Shown here: one piece after another, positions 32,249 to 40,775 of the stretch
Layout of the letters: the number at the start of each line of letters is the position of its first letter
How positions within the stretch are numbered: the stretch's first letter is position 1
Notes under the pieces: model-generated
Databases searched by the model: none
Told to the model about the DNA's origin: nothing
What the model saw: only the letters and a program-made list of their open reading frames with translations
Source of the DNA: Stenotrophomonas nematodicola
Lineage (GTDB): Bacteria; Pseudomonadota; Gammaproteobacteria; Xanthomonadales; Xanthomonadaceae
Assembly: GCF_009467805.1 (NCBI RefSeq)
Contig: NZ_WIAY01000007.1
Span: 62,001 to 126,000 of the forward strand
Length of the DNA stretch: 64,000 nucleotides
Direction of reading: 5' to 3'
Translations under genes and position numbers: made by a program

Positions 32249-33006
32249 AGGGCGAACAGGCGGCGTGCGTTTGCGGTGGTCTGCGCGGCGATGTGCTCTG
32301 CTGGCTGGCCGCGCAGACGCGCCACCGTCTCCAGGATCACCGGCAAGCGCGCCGGCTCGTTGCGCTGGCCACGGATGCCCGCGTCGGGCTGGTCGGGAGC
32401 GTCGGTTTCCAGCAGCAGCTGCTCCAGCGGCATATGCGCGACCAGGCGCTGCAGGCGTTGGGCCCGTTGGTACGTCAGCGGGCCGCCGAGGCCCAGCAGG
32501 AAGCCCTGCGCGTGCAGCTGCGCGGCTTGCTCCGGGCTGCCGGGGAAACTGTGCACCACGCCGCGCAGACCGCCCACCTGTCTGATCGCGGCGATCACAG
32601 CGTCCACCGCACGGCGCGCATGCACGATCACCGGCAGGTCGAACTCGCGCGCCAGGCGTAGCTGGCCGAGGAAGTAGAACTGCTGTTGTTGCACGTCCAG
32701 CCCCTCCACGAAGAAGTCCAGGCCGCACTCGCCAACCGCGCACGGGCGCTCGCGCGTGATCCACGTGCGCAGTGCATCGAGATGTTCGGGCCGGTGCTGA
32801 TCGAGGAACATCGGATGCAGCCCGTAGGCGGGATGCAAGCCGTCGCCGAGGCGGCAGGTCTCTCGCAGCGCCGGCCAGCTGGCAGCCGTGACCGCCGGCA
32901 CCACCTGCGTGCGCACGCCCGCAGCACGCGCGCGCTCGATCACCTGCAGCCGATCCCCGTCGAACTTGCCCGCGTCCAGATGGCAGTGGCTGTCGACCAG
33001 GTTCAC
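32245..33006 (-). CDS. TatD-family metal-dependent hydrolase
   Basis: TatD-type DNase/hydrolase with a TIM-barrel amidohydrolase fold, 253 residues, probably cytoplasmic. Metal ligands are seen in LVDSHCHLDAGKF (HxH), VGECGLDFF (Glu), LPVIVHARRA (His), VVHSFPGS (His) and LLLETDAPD (Asp). The YjjV subgroup is the closest by eye. The start is GTG 33006, overlapping the stop of the upstream small gene by 4 nt (GTGA). The TAG stop is supplied by the last GTAG head of the repeat array. Confidence 0.92.
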   Translation of the reverse strand: MNLVDSHCHLDAGKFDGDRLQVIERARAAGVRTQVVPAVTAASWPALRETCRLGDGLHPAYGLHPMFLDQHRPEHLDALRTWITRERPCAVGECGLDFFVEGLDVQQQQFYFLGQLRLAREFDLPVIVHARRAVDAVIAAIRQVGGLRGVVHSFPGSPEQAAQLHAQGFLLGLGGPLTYQRAQRLQRLVAHMPLEQLLLETDAPDQPDAGIRGQRNEPARLPVILETVARLRGQPAEHIAAQTTANARRLFAL

Positions 33007-33227
33007 GCGCGGCGTTTGGCGGGCAGCGGCGGCGGCGTCCGGTTGCCGCGTGTTTTCCAGTTGGCCAGCAGCAGCGTGCCCAGTCCCAGCAGAATCTCAT
33101 CCACGAGCAGCACCGGGTCCGGCAGGAGCAGGCTCAACGCAAACAGCCCGGCGGTGAGCTTGAACAGGGTGGGGTAGCGCAGGTGGCGCGCCCATTCGAG
33201 CACGGGCAGCAACAGGGGATTGGCCAT
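33003..33227 (-). CDS. Small membrane protein, DUF6116-like
   Basis: A 74-residue protein with two hydrophobic stretches (LFKLTAGLFALSLLLP and LLVDEILLGLGTLLLANW) and a basic, proline-rich tail (RTPPPLPAKRRA). It resembles the DUF6116 family of unknown function. The ATG at 33227 has GAGGAG 7 nt upstream, which decides the start over an upstream in-frame ATG at 33263. It overlaps the tatD start by 4 nt, so translation is coupled. Confidence 0.75.
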   Translation of the reverse strand: MANPLLLPVLEWARHLRYPTLFKLTAGLFALSLLLPDPVLLVDEILLGLGTLLLANWKTRGNRTPPPLPAKRRA

Positions 33228-33387
33228 GACGCACTCCTCGACAGATGCTGTAAACGCTATCACGGGCCTTGCTGCGACAGAACCTGAATGGGGTAACGCG
33301 GTGTGCAGGGAATGTGGAGATTCCGTTCAGGCACGCCATGCTGGAATTCGCTCAAGAACGTTGCGGATGGTCCGCAAGGAGCCGGTT

Positions 33388-34218
33388 ATGAAAAGTACAA
33401 CCACCACTGCTTTGGTCGCCGCTGGCGCGCTGCTCGTCGGCGGTATCGCCACCGCCGCTTTCATGAAGAGCGGCACGTCCTCCCCGGATGCGACCACCGC
33501 GGCACAGAGCCGGCCCACCCTGGACACCACCCCGCTGACCGACGACGGTGCGCGCACCGATGCCGTGGCCCTGGAAGACAAGGCCGGCAGGCTGGAATAC
33601 GCCGACGTGGTCAAGGTCGATCCGCTGACCCGCAAGGAGAAGGCCTACGCCACCGTGATCGGCACCGAGCCGGTGCGCGAGACCTCGACCACCCAGACCC
33701 CGCATGAGGTCTGCCAGGACGTCGTGGTGCAGGAACGCCTGCCCGAGCGCGACGGCAACGTCGGCGGTACGGTGGCCGGTGCGGTGATCGGTGGCCTGCT
33801 GGGCAACCAGGTCGGCGGCGGCAACGGCAAGAAGGCAGCGACCGCCGCCGGTGCGGTGGCCGGTGGCCTGATCGGCAACCAGGTGGACAAGCGCCACGTG
33901 GGGGGCCGTGTGGTCAACCGCACCGAGCGGCAGTGCCACACCGAAACGGCAACCTCCGAGTCGACGCGCGTCACCGGCTACAACGTGACCTACCGCAATG
34001 AAGACGGCACCACCGGCACCATGCGCATGGCCAGCAAGCCGGGCAACCGCATTGCGATGGGCACCAGCGACGCGGTCACCGGTTACAACGTGACCTACCG
34101 CTACGACGGCGTCGAAAAGACCGTCAAGATGGACAACAAGCCCAGCAGCGATCGCCTGCCGGTGATCGATGGTCAGCTGGTCACCCGGACCGCGTCGCTG
34201 GATGCCAACCGGCAGTAA
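33388..34218 (+). CDS. Glycine-zipper 2TM protein
   Basis: A 276-residue envelope protein. The N-terminal hydrophobic segment (TALVAAGALLVGGIATAAF) is a signal anchor without lipobox Cys. The glycine-zipper pair is GTVAGAVIGGLLGNQVGGG and TAAGAVAGGLIGNQVDK. The C-terminal part holds two similar units, TGYNVTYRNEDGTTGTMRM and TGYNVTYRYDGVEKTVKM, an internal duplication. Two Cys (HEVCQDV, ERQCHTE) bracket the zipper and could pair. The ATG at 33388 is set by AAGGAG about 6 nt upstream. A role in envelope integrity is inferred. Confidence 0.85.
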   Translation: MKSTTTTALVAAGALLVGGIATAAFMKSGTSSPDATTAAQSRPTLDTTPLTDDGARTDAVALEDKAGRLEYADVVKVDPLTRKEKAYATVIGTEPVRETSTTQTPHEVCQDVVVQERLPERDGNVGGTVAGAVIGGLLGNQVGGGNGKKAATAAGAVAGGLIGNQVDKRHVGGRVVNRTERQCHTETATSESTRVTGYNVTYRNEDGTTGTMRMASKPGNRIAMGTSDAVTGYNVTYRYDGVEKTVKMDNKPSSDRLPVIDGQLVTRTASLDANRQ

Positions 34219-34247
34219 GCGCCGCTTCTCCCCGAAGCATCGAACGA

Positions 34248-34270
34248 CACGCCGGCCCTGCGCCGGCGTG
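34248..34270. terminator. Hairpin after the glycine-zipper gene
   Basis: CACGCCGGC (34248-34256), loop CCTGC, GCCGGCGTG (34262-34270): 9-bp perfect stem without a T-run. It is a probable terminator or mRNA-end hairpin. Confidence 0.5.
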
Positions 34271-34340
34271 CCGCGTTGTGGGGCCTGCCGTGCGGCCCAC
34301 GTTCTGCGATCATGGCCGGCGTAGCCATTGGGACCGCCGC

Positions 34341-34886
34341 ATGAGCATTGTCGATCTTGCCCTGGAAACCGACCGCCTGATCCTGCGCCCGCCGCGCGTC
34401 GAGGATTTCGATGCCTTCCTGCGCTTCTGCAGCGACCCGGAGGTGATGCAATACCTCGGTGGCGTGATGCCCCCCTCGCAGGCCTGGCGCAGCTTCAGCT
34501 GCCTGGTGGGCAGTTGGCACCTGTATGGCTTTTCGATGTTCTCGGTGATCGAGAAGGCGACCGGCGCGTGGGTCGGGCGCATGGGGCCGTGGCAGCCGCT
34601 GGACTGGCCCGGCACCGAGATCGGCTGGAGCATCTGCCGCGACAGCTGGGGCAAGGGATACGCGCCCGAGGCTGCGGTGGCCAGCATCGACTGGGCCTTC
34701 GACACACTGGGCTGGGATGAGGTGATCCATACCATCGAGCCGTCCAACGTCAATTCCCAGGCCGTGGCGCGCAAGCTCGGCAGCACGCTGCTGCGCATGG
34801 GCGAATTGCCGCCGCCGCATGCAGGCGTTCCGATGGAAATCTGGGGCCAGTCGCGCGCCCAATGGCGACAGCGCCGGCAGGCGTGA
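34341..34886 (+). CDS. GNAT acetyltransferase, RimJ/RimL type
   Basis: GNAT-family N-acetyltransferase, 181 residues. The opening LETDRLILRPPRVEDFDAFL is the RimJ/RimL-like (Acetyltransf_3) start. TEIGWSICRDSWGKGYAPEA contains the acetyl-CoA loop (RxxxGKGYA), and the C-terminal EPSNVNSQAVARKLGS is the usual final helix. The substrate is unknown; it need not be a ribosomal protein. It is the first gene of a same-strand run continuing into GST, E1 fusion, AsnB and FMN reductase, although the 95-nt gap leaves room for separate expression. Confidence 0.88.
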   Translation: MSIVDLALETDRLILRPPRVEDFDAFLRFCSDPEVMQYLGGVMPPSQAWRSFSCLVGSWHLYGFSMFSVIEKATGAWVGRMGPWQPLDWPGTEIGWSICRDSWGKGYAPEAAVASIDWAFDTLGWDEVIHTIEPSNVNSQAVARKLGSTLLRMGELPPPHAGVPMEIWGQSRAQWRQRRQA

Positions 34887-34981
34887 GCAGGATGCTGCAC
34901 CCGCGCTTGGCAAGCCCGCCTGCTTGCGGCCAGACTCGCGGCTGCGGGCAGACCGCCCGCCAGTGATCCGAGAGGGTGGCA

Positions 34982-35641
34982 ATGACGTCGGTACGGGCTC
35001 CGTTGACGGTGTATGGCATGTCCGTGTCGGGCAACTGCCACAAGGTGCGCATGCTGCTCGAACACCTCGGCAGCCGTTACGAGTGGGTGGAAGTGGACAG
35101 CGCCAACGGGCAGACCCACACGCCCGGGTTCCTGGCCCTCAACCCCAACGCCAAAGTGCCGCTGGTGCAGCGTGACGACGGCCGGGTGCTGCCCGAGTCC
35201 AATGCCATCCTGTTCTGGCTGGCCGAAGGTACGCCGTACCTGTCCACCGACGGCTGGGAGCGCGCGCAGACGCTGCGCTGGATGTTCTTCGAACAGTACA
35301 GCCATGAGCCCTGCGTGGCCGTGGCCCGCTTCATCCGCGGCTGGACCGCCATCGATTCCCCGCGCCGCGCTGAACTGCCGCAGCTGCAGGCGCGCGCGGC
35401 ACAAGCCCTGGCGGTGATGGAGCAGCACCTGGCGCAGGCCGACTGGTTCAGCGGCCGCCACTACGGCATCGCCGACATCGCGCTGTTCGCCTACACCGAT
35501 GTCGCCGCCGATGGCGGCGTGACGCTGGCGCCGTATCCGGCCGTGCTGGCCTGGCTGCGGCGCGTGCGCGCGCAGCCAGGCTTCGTGCCGATGCCGCCGG
35601 TGTCGCCGCAGGTGCAGGCGTTGCTCGTACAGCCGGCCTGA
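34982..35641 (+). CDS. Glutathione S-transferase family protein
   Basis: Cytosolic GST-like protein, 219 residues. The thioredoxin domain shows VYGMSVSGNCHKVRMLLEHL, with Ser/Cys in the catalytic loop, LNPNAKVPLVQRDDGRVLPE with the cis-Pro, and ESNAILFWLAEGT, the glutathione-binding ES-x-AI motif. The helical domain has YGIADIALFAYTDVAADGG. The ATG at 34982 is preferred because AGAGGG stands just upstream; a GTG two codons earlier is possible. It lies 45 nt before the E1 fusion gene. Confidence 0.88.
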   Translation: MTSVRAPLTVYGMSVSGNCHKVRMLLEHLGSRYEWVEVDSANGQTHTPGFLALNPNAKVPLVQRDDGRVLPESNAILFWLAEGTPYLSTDGWERAQTLRWMFFEQYSHEPCVAVARFIRGWTAIDSPRRAELPQLQARAAQALAVMEQHLAQADWFSGRHYGIADIALFAYTDVAADGGVTLAPYPAVLAWLRRVRAQPGFVPMPPVSPQVQALLVQPA

Positions 35642-35686
35642 CCGGCACGTTTGATCGTTTCCGCAGCACCTCACGGAGGGTGATGG

Positions 35687-37969
35687 ATGTTTGCCGTGGT
35701 TCCCGATCCGATTCCCGCACGCATGAAAGGCCTCAACCGGGCCGAGATCTGCGATACCAACTTCATCGACTTCGTGCAGCAGTGGCGCGGCCCGGCCGTG
35801 CCGCGGCCCGATCCGGGCGCGCCGATCCTGCCCGGCAGCACGCTGGACGCCCAGGGTTTCGGCGAGCTGCTGGAGTCCCAGCTGATCAGCCGCCACCTGG
35901 ACCTGATGGCGCGCGTGCTGCGTGTGCAGAACAAGGTCTTCTACACGATCGGCTCGGCCGGGCACGAGGGCAATGCGCTGGTGGCGCGCCTGGCCCGGCA
36001 CACCGATCCGGCGTTCCTGCATTACCGCTCCGGCGGCTTCATGGCCGAACGGTTCCGCAAGGTGCCGGGGATGGACCCGGTGATGGATGCGGCGTTGTCC
36101 TTCGCGGCCAGCCGCGACGACCCCGCCAGCGGCGGCCGCCACAAGGTGTGGGGCAGCAAGCCGCTGTGGGTGCTGCCGCAGACGTCCACCATCGCCTCGC
36201 ATCTGCCCAAGGCGCTGGGAACGGCGATGGCGATCGAGAGCGGGCGGCGCATCGGCCATCGCCTGCCGATTCCCGACGACAGCGTGGTGATCTGCTCGTT
36301 CGGCGATGCGTCGGCCAACCACGCCTCCGCGCAGACCGCCTTCAACACCGCTGCGTGGGCCGCCCACCAGCGGCTGCCGGCCCCCATCCTGTTCGTCTGC
36401 GAGGACAACGGCATCGGCATCTCGGTAAAAACACCGGAGGGCTGGATCGCCGCGAGCTTCGGCCATCGGCCGGGCCTGGACTACTTCTTCGCCGATGGAC
36501 TGGACCTGGCCAATGGGCATGACGCGGTCCAGCGCGCGCTGGTGCATTGCCGGCAGACGCGGCGGCCGACCTTCCTGCACCTGCGCACCACGCGGCTGAT
36601 GGGCCATGCCGGTACCGATTTCGAGATCGAGTGGCGGCCGCTGGCCGAACTCTGCGCGGCCGAGGCAGCCGACCCGCTGCTGCGCTCGGCGCAGATCGCA
36701 CTGGCCTCGGGCTGGATGACGCCGGATGCGCTGCTGGCCGCGTACGAGGCCGTGCGGCAGCGCTGCTTCGCGGCGGCGGACGAGGCCGATCGCCGGCCGA
36801 AGCTGTCCGCACTGGAGGACATCATCGCGCCGCTGGCGCCGTACTCGCCGGCGGCCGTGCGCGCCGAAGCCGAGCGCCTGCCGGACCCGGTGGCGCGCGA
36901 AGCGGCCCACGGCGGCGCGGCGCAGCTGCCCGAACGCCTGCCGCCGCGCCACCTGGCGATCCAGATCAACCAGGCGCTGCACGAGCTGATGGCCAAGTAC
37001 CCCTCGACCCTGCTGTTTGGCGAGGACGTGGCGCAGAAGGGAGGCGTGTACACGGTCAGCAAGGGCCTGCTCAAGGCGTTCGGCCCGCGCCGGGTGTTCA
37101 ACACGCTGCTGGACGAAACCATGATCCTCGGCATGGCCCAGGGCCTGGCCAACCTGGGCATGCTGCCGATCCCGGAGATCCAGTACCTGGCCTACCTGCA
37201 CAACGCCATCGACCAGCTGCGCGGCGAGGCGTGTTCGCTGCAGTTCTTCTCCAACGACCAGTACCGCAACCCGATGCTGGTGCGTGTGGCCGGGCTGGGC
37301 TACCAGAAGGGTTTCGGCGGCCACTTCCACAACGACAACTCGATCACCGCGCTGCGCGACATTCCCGGCCTGGTGGTGGGGTGCCCCTCGCGGGGCGACG
37401 ATGCGGTGCAGATGCTGCGCACGCTGGCCGCGCTGGGCCAGGTGGATGGCCGCGTGGCGGTATTCCTGGAGCCGATCGCGCTGTACATGACCAAGGACCT
37501 GCACGTGCCGGGCGACGGCCAATGGGTATTCGACTACCCCCCCCCGGGCCAGCCGGCGATGCTGCCCGGCGAGGGGCGCGTGTACGCGCCGGACGCCAAC
37601 GACCTGGTGATTTTCACCTTCGGCAATGGTGTGCCGATGAGCCTGCGTGCCGCGCGCGGCATCGAGGCGACGCTGGGCTGGCAGGTGCGCGTGGTCGACC
37701 TGCGCTGGCTGGTGCCGCTCAATGCCGGCTTCATCGCCGAGCAGGGCGCTACCGCGCAACGCATCCTGGTGGTGGACGAGGGCCGCCACAGCGCCGGGGT
37801 GGGGGAGGGCGTCATCACCGCGCTGGTCGAGGCCGGTCTCGGCCACCTGCCGCTGCAGCGGGTCTGCGGCGCGGACACCTATACGCCGTTGGCGGGGGCA
37901 GCAATCTCGGTGCTTCCAAGCGACAATGCCGTCCTGAGCGCCGCACGGGTGTTGGCGCAGGATCTCTGA
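35687..37969 (+). CDS. Fused E1 alpha-beta 2-oxo acid dehydrogenase-like enzyme
   Basis: Thiamine-diphosphate enzyme of 760 residues that joins the alpha and beta subunits of branched-chain-2-oxo-acid/pyruvate dehydrogenase E1 in one chain. The alpha half (about 1-380) has the TPP/Mg motif FGDASANHASAQTAFN with CEDNGIGIS, plus the substrate-loop region RTTRLMGHAGTDF. The beta half (about 410-760) has LLFGEDVAQKGGVYTVSKGL with the catalytic-side Glu, FNTLLDETMILGMAQGL, and GYQKGFGGHFHNDNS. The E2 and E3 partners are not adjacent. AsnB follows after 3 nt. The ATG at 35687 or that at 35683 in another frame follow ACGGAGGG; only 35687 is in frame. The substrate is unknown. Confidence 0.88.
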   Translation: MFAVVPDPIPARMKGLNRAEICDTNFIDFVQQWRGPAVPRPDPGAPILPGSTLDAQGFGELLESQLISRHLDLMARVLRVQNKVFYTIGSAGHEGNALVARLARHTDPAFLHYRSGGFMAERFRKVPGMDPVMDAALSFAASRDDPASGGRHKVWGSKPLWVLPQTSTIASHLPKALGTAMAIESGRRIGHRLPIPDDSVVICSFGDASANHASAQTAFNTAAWAAHQRLPAPILFVCEDNGIGISVKTPEGWIAASFGHRPGLDYFFADGLDLANGHDAVQRALVHCRQTRRPTFLHLRTTRLMGHAGTDFEIEWRPLAELCAAEAADPLLRSAQIALASGWMTPDALLAAYEAVRQRCFAAADEADRRPKLSALEDIIAPLAPYSPAAVRAEAERLPDPVAREAAHGGAAQLPERLPPRHLAIQINQALHELMAKYPSTLLFGEDVAQKGGVYTVSKGLLKAFGPRRVFNTLLDETMILGMAQGLANLGMLPIPEIQYLAYLHNAIDQLRGEACSLQFFSNDQYRNPMLVRVAGLGYQKGFGGHFHNDNSITALRDIPGLVVGCPSRGDDAVQMLRTLAALGQVDGRVAVFLEPIALYMTKDLHVPGDGQWVFDYPPPGQPAMLPGEGRVYAPDANDLVIFTFGNGVPMSLRAARGIEATLGWQVRVVDLRWLVPLNAGFIAEQGATAQRILVVDEGRHSAGVGEGVITALVEAGLGHLPLQRVCGADTYTPLAGAAISVLPSDNAVLSAARVLAQDL

Positions 37970-37972
37970 CGC

Positions 37973-39916
37973 ATGTGTGGATTGGCAGGAATGCTGCTGC
38001 CCGCTCCCGGGCTGGAGCAGGCGACACTGGAACACCGGGCGCGCGCGATGGGCGATGCGATGGTCCATCGTGGGCCGGACGACAGTGGGGTCTGGGCAGA
38101 TGCGGCCGCGGGCATTGCGCTGGCCCACCGCCGCCTGAGCATCCTGGACCTGTCGCCGCTGGGCCATCAGCCGATGGCCTCGGCCGACGGCCGCTACGTG
38201 CTGGCCTACAACGGCGAGGTCTACAACTTCGCCTCGCTGCGCGCTGAACTGGAGGCGCTGGGCCACGGCTTCCGCGGGCATTCGGATACCGAGGTGCTGC
38301 TGGCCGCGATCAGCCAGTGGGGGCTGGACGAGACCCTGCAGCGGAGCAATGGCATGTTCGCCATCGCGCTGTGGGACCGGACCGGGCAGTGCCTGTGGCT
38401 GGCCCGCGACCGGGTCGGCAAGAAGCCGCTGTACTACGGCTGGGCCGGCGGTGCGCTGGTGTTCGGCTCGGAGCTGAAGGCGCTGTGGCAGCACCCGGAC
38501 TTCGACAACGGGGTGGACCGCGACGCGCTGACCCTGCTGTTGCGCCTGGACTACATCCCGGCCCCACACTGCATCCATGAGCGCTGCTTCAAGCTGCTGC
38601 CGGGCCGGGTGCTGCGGCTGGATGCGCAGGCAGTGGCCGCCGGCGCCGCCGCGCATCGCCCCGACCAGATGCAGCAGCCGTTCTGGAATGCGCGCGAGCG
38701 CATGCAGCAGGCGCTGGCAGCCCCGTTCGTCGGCAGCGATGAGGAGGCCGAAGAACGGCTGGATGCGATCCTGCGCGACGCCGTCGCACTGCGCATGGTG
38801 GCCGACGTGCCGGTGGGCGTGTTCCTGTCCGGTGGCACCGACTCGTCGGTGGTGGCCGCGCTGATGCAGGCGCAGTCGCCCACGCCGATCCACAGTTTCA
38901 GCATCGGCTTCGAGGGATCCCACCACGACGAAGCGCCGCTGGCCAAGGCGCTGGCCACCCACCTGCAGTGCGACCACACCGAGCTGTACGTCAGTGGCGC
39001 CGATGCGTTGGCGGTGGTGCCGACGTTGCCGGCGATGTTCGACGAGCCGTTCGCCGATGCCTCGCAGGTACCCACCGCCCTGGTGGCGCGCCTGGCGCGC
39101 GGCAAGGTGACCGTGGCGCTGTCCGGCGATGGGGGCGACGAGCTGTTCTTCGGCTATGGCCGCTATCAGCGCGCGCTGCGCAATTGGACGATGCTGAGCC
39201 GGGTGCCGGCGCCGCTGCGGCGCTGGATGGCCGCGCGCGCACGCGGGCAGGGCGAGGCCTCGCGTACCGGCGGGCTTGCTGCGCTGCTGGCCGAAGCGGG
39301 CGCACGCGGCATTGGGGATGTGTACCGCAACCGCATCACGCGCTGGCGCGATCCGGTGGCCGCGGTGCCGGGCGCTACGGCGGCGGGCAGCTTCTACGAC
39401 CTGGCCGACCCGCTGCACGGTGCCGGCTCGCCGGCCGATGCGATGATGCTGGCCGATTTCAGCACCTACCTGCCCGACGACCTGCTGTGCAAGGTGGATC
39501 GCACCAGCATGGCGGTGAGCCTGGAGGCGCGCGCACCGCTGCTGGACTGGCGGGTGGCCGAATTCGCCTGGTCGCTGCCGATGGCGCTCAAGCACCGCGA
39601 CGGGGTCAGCAAGTACCTGCTCAAGCGCGTGCTGGGCCGTTATGTGCCGCAGGACATGGTGCACCGGCCCAAGCGCGGATTCGGCGCCCCGGTCAGCGAG
39701 TGGCTCAAGGGTGACCTGCGCGGCTGGGCGGACGAACTGCTCGACCCGGCGCGGCTGGCCGCCGAAGGCGTGTTCGATGTGGCCGCGGTGGCACCGCGGT
39801 GGCAGCAGTTCCAGCAGGGCGAGCGCAAATGGCATACGCACCTGTGGAATGTGCTGATGTTCCAGGCCTGGCAGGCGCACTGGCAGCAGGTCCGGGCAGG
39901 GGTCGCGCGCGGCTGA
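37973..39916 (+). CDS. asnB: Asparagine synthetase (glutamine-hydrolysing) family
   Basis: A 647-residue AsnB-type amidotransferase. The N-terminal Ntn glutaminase domain starts MCGLAGML, with Cys2 as nucleophile after Met removal, and contains HRGPDDSG, RLSILDLS and YNGEVYNF. The synthetase domain has the PPi loop VFLSGGTDSSVVAALM, LSGDGGDELFFGYGRY, and a C-terminal PKRGFGAPVSEWLKG. It is about 90 residues longer than E. coli AsnB (554), in the range of family members that amidate other acids in cell-surface or secondary metabolism. The 3-nt gap to the E1 fusion means tight coupling. Whether it makes asparagine is therefore open. Confidence 0.9.
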   Translation: MCGLAGMLLPAPGLEQATLEHRARAMGDAMVHRGPDDSGVWADAAAGIALAHRRLSILDLSPLGHQPMASADGRYVLAYNGEVYNFASLRAELEALGHGFRGHSDTEVLLAAISQWGLDETLQRSNGMFAIALWDRTGQCLWLARDRVGKKPLYYGWAGGALVFGSELKALWQHPDFDNGVDRDALTLLLRLDYIPAPHCIHERCFKLLPGRVLRLDAQAVAAGAAAHRPDQMQQPFWNARERMQQALAAPFVGSDEEAEERLDAILRDAVALRMVADVPVGVFLSGGTDSSVVAALMQAQSPTPIHSFSIGFEGSHHDEAPLAKALATHLQCDHTELYVSGADALAVVPTLPAMFDEPFADASQVPTALVARLARGKVTVALSGDGGDELFFGYGRYQRALRNWTMLSRVPAPLRRWMAARARGQGEASRTGGLAALLAEAGARGIGDVYRNRITRWRDPVAAVPGATAAGSFYDLADPLHGAGSPADAMMLADFSTYLPDDLLCKVDRTSMAVSLEARAPLLDWRVAEFAWSLPMALKHRDGVSKYLLKRVLGRYVPQDMVHRPKRGFGAPVSEWLKGDLRGWADELLDPARLAAEGVFDVAAVAPRWQQFQQGERKWHTHLWNVLMFQAWQAHWQQVRAGVARG

Positions 39917-40006
39917 CCGGCTGTCGCGCCGCATCCGGCGTGGCCTTCACCACTCGCGAAGGCCGCCCCGCCTAGGCTGGGCCTTCCCACGACTGGAGAT
40001 GTCTTC

Positions 40007-40567
40007 ATGCCTGAATTCAAGATTGCCGTGCTGGTGGGCAGCCTGCGCAAGGGGTCGCACAACCTGGCGCTGGCCCATGCGCTGGAAAAGCTCGCGGGCG
40101 ACAAGGCCCGGTTCGACTATGTGTCGATCGGTGACCTGCCGCTCTACAACCAGGATTTCGACAGCCACTATCCTGCGCAGGGCGTGCGCCTGAAGCAGCA
40201 GATCCGCCAGGCCGACGCGGTGCTGTTCGTCACCCCCGAGTACAACCGCTCGGTGCCGGGCGTGCTCAAGAACGCCATCGACCTGGGCTCGCGGCCGTAT
40301 GGCGACAGCGCCTTCGCCGGCAAGCCTGCCGCGGTCATCGGGGCGTCGGTCGGGGTGATCGGCACGGCCTTGGCCCAGCAGCATCTGCGCAACATCCTGG
40401 CCTACCTGGACATGCCGGTGCTGGGCCAGCCGGAAGCCTTCCTGCACTTCAAGGAGGGCCTGATCGACGCACAGGGCACGATCACCAACGCGGGCACGCA
40501 GGCATTCCTGCAGGGCTTCGTGGACCGCTTCCTGGCCTGGACCGGTACGCACGGCGGTCAGCATTGA
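40007..40567 (+). CDS. NADPH-dependent FMN reductase
   Basis: Flavodoxin-fold reductase, 186 residues, of the ChrR/YieF-like NADPH-dependent FMN reductase family; it probably reduces quinones, azo dyes or chromate. FMN phosphate binding is AVLVGSLRKGSHNLALA; the second flavin loop is FVTPEYNRSVPGVLKNAID, the family hallmark; and GASVGVIGTALAQQHL is the third. ATG at 40007 after a GGAGA-type site. It is 90 nt downstream of asnB on the same strand, with a TAGGCT -10 candidate at 39973-39978, so it could be transcribed separately. Confidence 0.92.
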   Translation: MPEFKIAVLVGSLRKGSHNLALAHALEKLAGDKARFDYVSIGDLPLYNQDFDSHYPAQGVRLKQQIRQADAVLFVTPEYNRSVPGVLKNAIDLGSRPYGDSAFAGKPAAVIGASVGVIGTALAQQHLRNILAYLDMPVLGQPEAFLHFKEGLIDAQGTITNAGTQAFLQGFVDRFLAWTGTHGGQH

Positions 40568-40582
40568 GTCGGGTGCATCTGC

Positions 40583-40588
40583 GATAAT
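40583..40588 (+). promoter_or_regulatory. -10 candidate upstream of dnaB
   Basis: GATAAT with a TGC extension directly before it. No proper -35 is seen. It would give a dnaB leader of about 180 nt containing the hairpin at 40597. Confidence 0.3.
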
Positions 40589-40596
40589 GTGGCCCT

Positions 40597-40623
40597 CGAC
40601 GGGTGCCGCAACGGCGCCCGTCG
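40597..40623. other. Hairpin in the dnaB upstream region
   Basis: CGACGGGTGCCG (40597-40608), loop CAA, CGGCGCCCGTCG (40612-40623): 12 bp with one G-T pair and no T-run. It may end the FMN reductase transcript or structure the dnaB leader. Confidence 0.45.
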
Positions 40624-40775
40624 CCACCACGGCGCCGGCCCCGGCCGATGCGGCCGGCCGCCGCCGGCATGCCCCCAGCTCATCCACTGCTTATCCACAG
40701 AGTTGTGCATGGCTGCGGCAGTCGCTGCGTGCCTACCATGTCCAACGCCTCATACCCCGCAGGAAGTACGCTCCC

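Noticed and set aside
31739..32677. Long plus-strand open frames in all three phases with 65-residue repeats
   Set aside because: They are a by-product of the 65-bp array: the unit has no plus-strand stop and 65 is not a multiple of 3, so every frame stays open and cycles. No ribosome site, and the frames run antisense into tatD.
34310..39934. 1,874-codon open frame antisense to GST, E1 fusion and asnB
   Set aside because: High GC codon use leaves the opposite strand open. The peptide is His/Arg/Gln-rich with no domain, while the plus-strand genes have clear motifs.
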